Notes under the pieces: generated by a model
The model's input: only the letters and a program-made list of their open reading frames with translations
What the model was told of the DNA's origin: nothing
The model's database searches: none
Translations under genes and position numbers: made by a program
From: an uncultured Candidatus Actinomarina sp.
GTDB taxonomy: Bacteria > Actinomycetota > Acidimicrobiia > Actinomarinales > Actinomarinaceae
Length of the DNA stretch: 46,739 bases
NCBI GenBank assembly: GCA_902555055.1
Contig: CACDQN010000003.1
Coordinates: forward strand, 79,860 to 126,598
Direction of reading: 5' to 3'
Shown here: positions 42,480-46,739 of the stretch, one piece after another
Layout: each line of letters begins with the position of its first letter
Numbering within the stretch: position 1 is the first letter of the stretch

Positions 42480-42992
42480 ATGGAAAAATTTCTTAGTCAC
42501 CGCACATTAATATTAAATTCAACTTTTCAACCACTTTCTGTTGTTTCATACCGGAGAGCAGTTTCACTTATATTAAATAAAAAAATTCATTCACTTGAAG
42601 ATTCAAAAATAGTCTTTAAATCTGAAAAAACTAAAATAAATTTACCTAATGTTGCACTTCTAAATTATTTTGTTAATGCTCCGTACTCAAGAAGAGTTGC
42701 CCTTAATAAAGAGAATATATTTATCAGAGATTTTCATACCTGCCAATATTGTGGAGGTGTAGCTGAATCTGTTGACCATATTATTCCAAAATCAAAAGGA
42801 GGAGAACATGTTTGGAGTAATGTAGTAGCTTGTTGCAAGAAATGTAATTTGATAAAAGCTGATAAAGATTTGCTCAATACAAGACTTAAATTAATTAAAA
42901 CACCAGAGCATCCAGTGGGTGCATTTTGGGTAAAAACTATCGTCGGTTCTAATCCAGATCCTTCATGGAATAAGTATCTAAAGTCAGCTTAA
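42480..42992 (+). CDS. HNH endonuclease domain protein
   Basis: A 170-residue protein. The N-terminal part (LILNSTFQPLSVVSYRRAVS) is the conserved first segment of a widespread actinobacterial and cyanobacterial HNH protein group. The nuclease domain has Cys88-x-x-Cys91, the catalytic VDHIIPKSKGG with Asp99-His100, Asn114, and Cys119-x-x-Cys122, so zinc and active-site residues are intact. A TAAAAT box lies 11 nt before the ATG. It is not associated with an intron or intein here, so it is probably a free-standing cellular nuclease of unknown role. Confidence 0.85.
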   Translation: MEKFLSHRTLILNSTFQPLSVVSYRRAVSLILNKKIHSLEDSKIVFKSEKTKINLPNVALLNYFVNAPYSRRVALNKENIFIRDFHTCQYCGGVAESVDHIIPKSKGGEHVWSNVVACCKKCNLIKADKDLLNTRLKLIKTPEHPVGAFWVKTIVGSNPDPSWNKYLKSA

Positions 42993-43012
42993 AAAATTTT
43001 TATTCAAAAGTG

Positions 43013-43041
43013 TTGCATTGTGGTAGATAGTGTCATATAAT
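43013..43041 (+). promoter_or_regulatory. mraZ promoter (sigma-70 type)
   Basis: TTGCAT (43013-43018) and TATAAT (43036-43041) are separated by exactly 17 nt, the best consensus-like promoter in the window. It should drive the division / cell-wall cluster beginning at mraZ (43078), leaving a leader of about 30 nt with AAAGGCGG as possible ribosome binding sequence before the GTG start. Confidence 0.75.
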
Positions 43042-43053
43042 GTATAAAAGTGG
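43020..43053 (+). promoter_or_regulatory. Candidate MraZ operator: four GTG-type repeats at 10-bp spacing
   Basis: GTGG (43020), GTGT (43030), ATGT (43040) and GTGG (43050) are spaced by exactly 10 bp and overlap the spacer and -10 box of the mraZ promoter. MraZ proteins studied elsewhere bind direct repeats with a 10-bp period (TGGGN with 5-nt spacers in E. coli; AAAGTG[T/G] in mycoplasma) at their own promoter. The assignment is inferred from this resemblance. Confidence 0.5.
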
Positions 43054-43077
43054 TTCAAGGCACGAAAGGCGGATAAA

Positions 43078-43503
43078 GTGTTCCTTGGTGAGTTTCAACA
43101 TACAATGGACTCTAAAGGTAGGGTAGTTATACCTTCAAAATTTAGAGCAAGGCTTCAACAGGGCTGTGTGGTCACCAAGGGGCAAGATAATTGTCTTCAG
43201 ATACTCACAAAAAAGACATGGGAAGAAGAAGCATCAAAGATGGCTTCACTACCTTCTACAGATTTAACTTCTAGACAATTAAGAAGAGCACTATTCAGTG
43301 GAGCTATTGACGTAAAAATTGATTCTGCAGGAAGAATACCAATTCCAGAAAACTTAAGAGATTACAGTGGAATTGATCTTAATGAGGAAGTTACTGTAAC
43401 AGGTTCTGGCCCTGTAGTTGAAGTATGGTCAACAAGAAGTTGGAAAAAAATCCAAAAAGAAGCTGATCAATCATTTGCAAACATAAATGAGGTGAAAGAA
43501 TAG
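43078..43503 (+). CDS. mraZ: Transcriptional regulator MraZ
   Basis: A 141-residue protein of two SpoVT/AbrB-like domains: FQHTMDSKGRVVIPSKFRAR at residues 6-25 and VKIDSAGRIPIPENLRDY at residues 79-96, each with the D-x-x-GR motif. MraZ forms ring-like oligomers that bind repeats upstream of its own operon and control the division / cell-wall cluster. GTG start at 43078, about 37 nt after a consensus -10 box. It is followed by an 87-nt gap with a large hairpin before rsmH. Confidence 0.95.
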   Translation: MFLGEFQHTMDSKGRVVIPSKFRARLQQGCVVTKGQDNCLQILTKKTWEEEASKMASLPSTDLTSRQLRRALFSGAIDVKIDSAGRIPIPENLRDYSGIDLNEEVTVTGSGPVVEVWSTRSWKKIQKEADQSFANINEVKE

Positions 43504-43511
43504 GTTCATAG

Positions 43512-43588
43512 CCAGCTCTCTAGACAACTAAATTGGAACACCCTTACTCCGCCCAACTTTCCAATTGGTGCCAGTTCTAGAGAGCTGG
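43512..43588 (+). ncRNA. Structured leader before rsmH, candidate mraW RNA motif
   Basis: A perfect 13-bp stem pairs CCAGCTCTCTAGA (43512-43524) with TCTAGAGAGCTGG (43576-43588), and inside it AATTGG (43531-43536) pairs with CCAATT (43561-43566) around a C-rich 24-nt loop (ACACCCTTACTCCGCCC). The outer stem ends 2 nt before the rsmH ATG, so it covers the region where ribosomes would bind. The 'mraW RNA' motif of actinobacteria is known from the same position, upstream of mraW (rsmH). Identity with that motif needs a covariance search; the hairpin itself is plain in the sequence. Confidence 0.7.
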
Positions 43589-43590
43589 GT

Positions 43591-44505
43591 ATGAATGAAA
43601 ACAGGGTTGGGTACTTAGAGCATGAAGGGGTGATGATAACTGAAGTAAATTCAGTTATTTCAAGTACACCACCAGGTATTTTTGTAGATGCTACATATGG
43701 ATATGGTTCTCACTTTAGAAATATTGAACAAAATTTTCCCGACTTAGATCTCCTTGCATTTGATAGAGATATTGAAGTATTAAATAATTCTTATTCCAAT
43801 ATTATTAATCTAAAATTTTCTCAAATTTCTAATTATTTTATAGATAATAATATTGATAGTATTTCTGGAATTTTATATGACTTCGGAGTTTCCTCACATC
43901 AGTTAGATAATCATTTAAGAGGGTTTTCATATTCTAATGATGGCCCTTTAGATATGAGAATGAACCAGAATGATGATACTAATGCTTATGATGTTGTAAA
44001 TAGTTTTGAAGAATATAAAATTGCAGATATTTTATTTCAAAATTCTGGAGAAAAAAATTCACGTCGTATTGCAAAAGACATTGTTAGTTCTCGCCCTATA
44101 GAATCTACACAGGAACTAGTTAATGTCATTAAAAGTTCCATAGGTAAACAAAATCCAAAATATATTTCTCAAACTATAAAACGCTGTTTTCAATCCTTTC
44201 GAATTTATGTAAATGATGAATTAAATGAAATACAGGAGTCTTTAAATCAAATAAAAAATTTTGTTAAGTCTAACGGTGTAATTGTATGTTTAACTTATCA
44301 CTCACTTGAAGATAAAATAGTTAAAAGAATTTTTAATGAATTAACGACCTCCTGTTATTGTGATGTATCTATTCCTGTATGTACTTGTAAAAATGAACAG
44401 TTATATGTGTATGGTAAAAAAAAGAAAATTTATCCTTCAGATTTAGAAATATCAAAAAATCCAAGGGCATCATCTGCAACCCTTAGATATGTGATTAAGC
44501 TATGA
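43591..44505 (+). CDS. rsmH: 16S rRNA (cytosine-1402-N4) methyltransferase
   Basis: A 304-residue SAM-dependent methyltransferase (formerly MraW) acting on the 30S decoding centre. EHEGVMITEVN, FVDATYGYGSHF (SAM loop), LYDFGVSSHQLDN, GPLDMRMN and LTYHSLEDKIVKRIF are all present; the SAM loop reads TYGYGSH where most have TLGGGGHS. The C-terminal zinc-like cluster CYCDVSIPVCTC is a common insert. The start lies 2 nt after the 13-bp stem of the upstream RNA structure, so translation may be controlled by its opening. The stop overlaps an ATG at 44502 for ftsL. Confidence 0.95.
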   Translation: MNENRVGYLEHEGVMITEVNSVISSTPPGIFVDATYGYGSHFRNIEQNFPDLDLLAFDRDIEVLNNSYSNIINLKFSQISNYFIDNNIDSISGILYDFGVSSHQLDNHLRGFSYSNDGPLDMRMNQNDDTNAYDVVNSFEEYKIADILFQNSGEKNSRRIAKDIVSSRPIESTQELVNVIKSSIGKQNPKYISQTIKRCFQSFRIYVNDELNEIQESLNQIKNFVKSNGVIVCLTYHSLEDKIVKRIFNELTTSCYCDVSIPVCTCKNEQLYVYGKKKKIYPSDLEISKNPRASSATLRYVIKL

Positions 44506-44526
44506 AGTTTAGAAATTTCCTTTTTT

Positions 44527-44826
44527 TTGTTTATTGGAATATTTGCAATATCTATGGTCTCAAATTTATATTTTAACTTAAAAATAAATACCCTTTCGGA
44601 AGAACTTTCTACTTTAAAAATTGAATTAGTTGAATTAGAAGTTGAGAAATCCAATACCCACCTTGTATTTATAAAAAGTTTTTCAACGAGCAATATGGAC
44701 TTTCTTTCAAAGAATTTGAATTTTAGAAGATTAGACATTCACAATAAGAATATAGATCTTGTTAAACCATATAAGCTAGAGGACGAGGATAAACCAATTG
44801 TAGTTTTAGGTTTTGGTGGAAGATGA
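44527..44826 (+). CDS. ftsL: FtsL-like division protein (N-terminus probably frameshifted)
   Basis: A 99-residue protein from a TTG at 44527, with one N-terminal membrane helix (FIGIFAISMVSNLYF) followed by a heptad-rich helix (INTLSEELSTLKIELVELEVEK) and a short beta tail, the FtsL layout, in the FtsL position between rsmH and ftsI. An ATG at 44502 overlapping the rsmH stop (ATGA) would be the expected start, but the frame is off by one because of an eight-T run (44521-44528). With seven T the N-terminus would read MKFRNFLFLFIGIF and the protein would have 107 residues. It overlaps ftsI by 4 bp. Confidence 0.75.
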   Translation: MFIGIFAISMVSNLYFNLKINTLSEELSTLKIELVELEVEKSNTHLVFIKSFSTSNMDFLSKNLNFRRLDIHNKNIDLVKPYKLEDEDKPIVVLGFGGR

Positions 44827-46496
44827 ATTTATTCAAAATAAAAAGCTTATTACTTTTTACTTTAATATCTGCACTAGTTTTGAGTTCTTCATATATATTT
44901 ATATCCACAGTTCATGATTTACAATTTACAAACTCTGAGTACTTTAAAGACCAAGCCCTATCGTACAGAATTAAATCTAATAAACTTAAAGCATCCAGAG
45001 GTAATATCTATGACACAAATTTAAATGTTGTTGCATCAAGTTCCAGATCATTCAATATTGGCGTATTTCCAAAACAAATAAGTAATGTTGGAGAAGTATC
45101 AGCAGCTATTGGTGTGATTTTAAATCTTGACCAAGAAAAAATTTTAGAAAAGATTGTTTCATCTGACAGGTTCTTTTATCTAAAAAGAAATATCGAATTT
45201 AATGCAGGTGAAGAAATAAAAAGCTGGAATCTTGACGGCATTGTTTTAGAACCATCATATATGAGACATGTCCACTCAGAATCATTAAAAAAGATAATTG
45301 GAAAAGTTGATCCAGACGAAAATGGTATAGAAGGGATTGAGTATTATTTTAATTCAAATTTAGAAGGCACAGATGGAGAAATAAAGTATGAAGCATCTCC
45401 AAATGGAAGAATGATTCCACAAGCTGAAGTTAAGACTATTCAACCAATTCATGGTCAAGATCTTATATTAACAATCGACTCTGATTTACAGTATCTAAGT
45501 GAAGGCTTATGTGAAGATGCTTTAATAAGAACAGAAGCCTTAAATTGTTCAATAGTATTCTCTAATGCAAATAGTGGTGAAATATTAATTGCTGCAGAGA
45601 AGCAGAGTCAAAATAAACAAAGTTATGATATAGATTTAATTAGCTTACGAGCAATATATGAACCTGGTTCATCTTTAAAAATCTTCTCTATAGGTGCAGG
45701 AATTGAGTATGGCTTAATTGATGAAAGTACAAAATTTGTTGTAAATGATTTTATTGAAGTTATTGAAGGATCGTGTGCTAAAAACTATGAAGGATTTAAA
45801 GCTTGTTATAGAGACTTTTTAAATCATGAACCATATGAGTTAAGTGTTATGGAAATTATTGAAAGATCATCAAACGTTGGAACTATTCTTGCTACTCAAA
45901 ATCTAAATATTGATTATTTAGAAGAATACTTGATGAAGTTTGGATTTGGGGAGCCTACAGGGGTAGAGCTAACTGGTGAGCTCCCAGGGGGGTTTAGAGA
46001 TTATAATACTTGTGCAACATGTCTTAGCTCCCTATCTATAGGCTACTCTATAAACGTAACACAACTTCAGATGATAAGAGCATACAGTATCATTGCTAAC
46101 GGTGGAAGAGATGTAAATCTATCAATGGTAAAAAAAGAAAGCATTAGTCTAGACAACGAACAAATCATAAGTTATGAATCAGCAAATAGGTTAAAAAAAT
46201 TATTAATCAACGTTGTAGATGGTGAAAATGGAACTGGTAGGTCACTACGACTTGAAAATTATATTATTGGGGGCAAGACAGGGACTAGTAAAACCCACAT
46301 CGAAGGCGTAGGATATTCAGATTTTAGATACAATACATCTTTTACAGGCTTTATTGAAACATCTAAAGGACCTGTAGTAGGCTCTGTTATTTTATGGGGT
46401 GCCTCGGTTAACCCAAGATCAGAATATGTAACAGGCGGCTCTACTGCGGCACCACTATTTAAAAATATTGTCAGCAACTTAGTTCCGGGTGAATAA
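44823..46496 (+). CDS. ftsI: Peptidoglycan transpeptidase FtsI (penicillin-binding protein)
   Basis: A 557-residue class B penicillin-binding protein that cross-links septal peptidoglycan outside the membrane. It has one N-terminal helix (residues 8-28), a pedestal domain with KASRGNIYDTNLNVVA and NGIEGIEYYFN, and the transpeptidase domain with S-S-L-K (Ser283, Lys286), the SSN motif in ERSSNVGTI and the KTG motif at 485-487. No PASTA repeats follow. ATGA overlap with ftsL; its stop shares a base with the next start. It works with FtsW, not present in the window. Confidence 0.94.
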   Translation: MNLFKIKSLLLFTLISALVLSSSYIFISTVHDLQFTNSEYFKDQALSYRIKSNKLKASRGNIYDTNLNVVASSSRSFNIGVFPKQISNVGEVSAAIGVILNLDQEKILEKIVSSDRFFYLKRNIEFNAGEEIKSWNLDGIVLEPSYMRHVHSESLKKIIGKVDPDENGIEGIEYYFNSNLEGTDGEIKYEASPNGRMIPQAEVKTIQPIHGQDLILTIDSDLQYLSEGLCEDALIRTEALNCSIVFSNANSGEILIAAEKQSQNKQSYDIDLISLRAIYEPGSSLKIFSIGAGIEYGLIDESTKFVVNDFIEVIEGSCAKNYEGFKACYRDFLNHEPYELSVMEIIERSSNVGTILATQNLNIDYLEEYLMKFGFGEPTGVELTGELPGGFRDYNTCATCLSSLSIGYSINVTQLQMIRAYSIIANGGRDVNLSMVKKESISLDNEQIISYESANRLKKLLINVVDGENGTGRSLRLENYIIGGKTGTSKTHIEGVGYSDFRYNTSFTGFIETSKGPVVGSVILWGASVNPRSEYVTGGSTAAPLFKNIVSNLVPGE

Positions 46497-46739
46497 TGAA
46501 CAATAATTTAACTTTTGATCATTATGTTAATTTAAATATAGATTATTCGAATGTAGTCAACTCAACTCTAGATATTGAAAATGATTCAATATTATGTATT
46601 GAACTAAATGATGCCGAAAGATTAGATAATTTAATTTTAGAAGGATTAAAAAAAGGTACAAAACTTGTATTAACAAGTAACAAATCAAATATTGAAAATG
46701 AAAGCGTCTATAGATATGAAAATTTTGAAGAAATTTTTT
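46496..46739 (+). CDS. Probable MurE N-terminus (cut by window end)
   Basis: A frame starting with ATG at 46496 (TAATG overlap with ftsI) and open to the window end, about 81 residues. The visible part, NDSILCIELNDAERLDN and GLKKGTKLVLTSN, loosely follows the Mur ligase N-terminal domain pattern (a strand, then a helix before 'GA--vv'), but the usual DSR-V--G-lF motif is not clear. Position after ftsI is where murE stands in the division cluster of most bacteria. The assignment rests mainly on that position. Confidence 0.6.
   Translation, partial: MNNNLTFDHYVNLNIDYSNVVNSTLDIENDSILCIELNDAERLDNLILEGLKKGTKLVLTSNKSNIENESVYRYENFEEIF

Noticed and set aside
1-46739. CRISPR arrays, insertion sequences, integrases, prophage or tRNA genes
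   Set aside because: Both strands were scanned by eye for regular repeats, transposase motifs, terminal inverted repeats and cloverleaf GGTTCGAATCC-type segments; none was convincing.

Overview
The window looks like a streamlined, very AT-rich (around 30% GC by eye) marine actinobacterial chromosome, most like the Acidimicrobiia / 'Candidatus Actinomarina' type. This rests on family content: a NIF3 / zinc-ribbon / RNase HI trio in the same order as in mycobacteria, a DUF3040 protein, an F420-type luciferase-like oxidoreductase, the mraZ-rsmH-ftsL-ftsI-murE division cluster, and a hairpin between mraZ and rsmH where actinobacteria carry the 'mraW RNA' motif. No marker fixes the species. Genes are packed with 1-20 bp overlaps; even convergent genes overlap at their 3' ends. 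No transposon, integrase, CRISPR array or tRNA was seen.

Layout. (1) 1-7958: surface polysaccharide locus with a flippase C-terminus (cut by the window edge), a heparinase II/III-family protein, a Wzy-like polymerase, two glycosyltransferases, UDP-GlcNAc 2-epimerase and a UDP-HexNAc dehydrogenase. (2) 7987-18259: PEP carboxylase, a secreted M15 peptidase, an MMPL/RND exporter, NIF3, zinc-ribbon protein, RNase HI, a small membrane protein, a TauE-type exporter and an F420-type oxidoreductase. (3) 18323-31958, all minus strand: an almost unbroken array that reads ilvB-ilvN-ilvC-leuA-leuB-nitroreductase-TrmH-exonuclease-ccmABCEFH-TPR-ccmG and then rnpB. It begins with a transcription attenuator containing a 16-residue leader peptide in which 10 residues are Leu, Val or Ile. 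(4) 31988-40505, plus strand: queG, ilvD, a metallophosphoesterase, a ROK kinase, a short LLM-like protein, an aminotransferase, a GT87-like membrane protein and threonine aldolase. (5) 40484-46739: small membrane proteins, a histidine phosphatase, DUF3040, MerR, HNH, then the division / cell-wall cluster.

How it works together. The two divergent units at 31.9 kb hold most of the branched-chain amino-acid pathway (ilvB, ilvN, ilvC, ilvD, leuA, leuB; leuC, leuD and ilvE are not here), and their promoters appear to share one palindromic -10 box. Starvation for Leu/Val/Ile should relieve the attenuator, and because the genes downstream overlap without a clear break, cytochrome c maturation may partly follow the same signal.

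Most notable points: the ilvB leader peptide and attenuator; the shared -10; a strong mraZ promoter overlaid with 10-bp-periodic GTG repeats (candidate MraZ operator); a 13-bp stem ending two bases before the rsmH start codon; a repeated arrangement of a -10 box 6-8 nt before start codons, suggesting leaderless mRNAs; and three genes (GT87-like, threonine aldolase, ftsL) each broken by one extra base in a homopolymer, which is either an assembly artefact or rescue by slippage.
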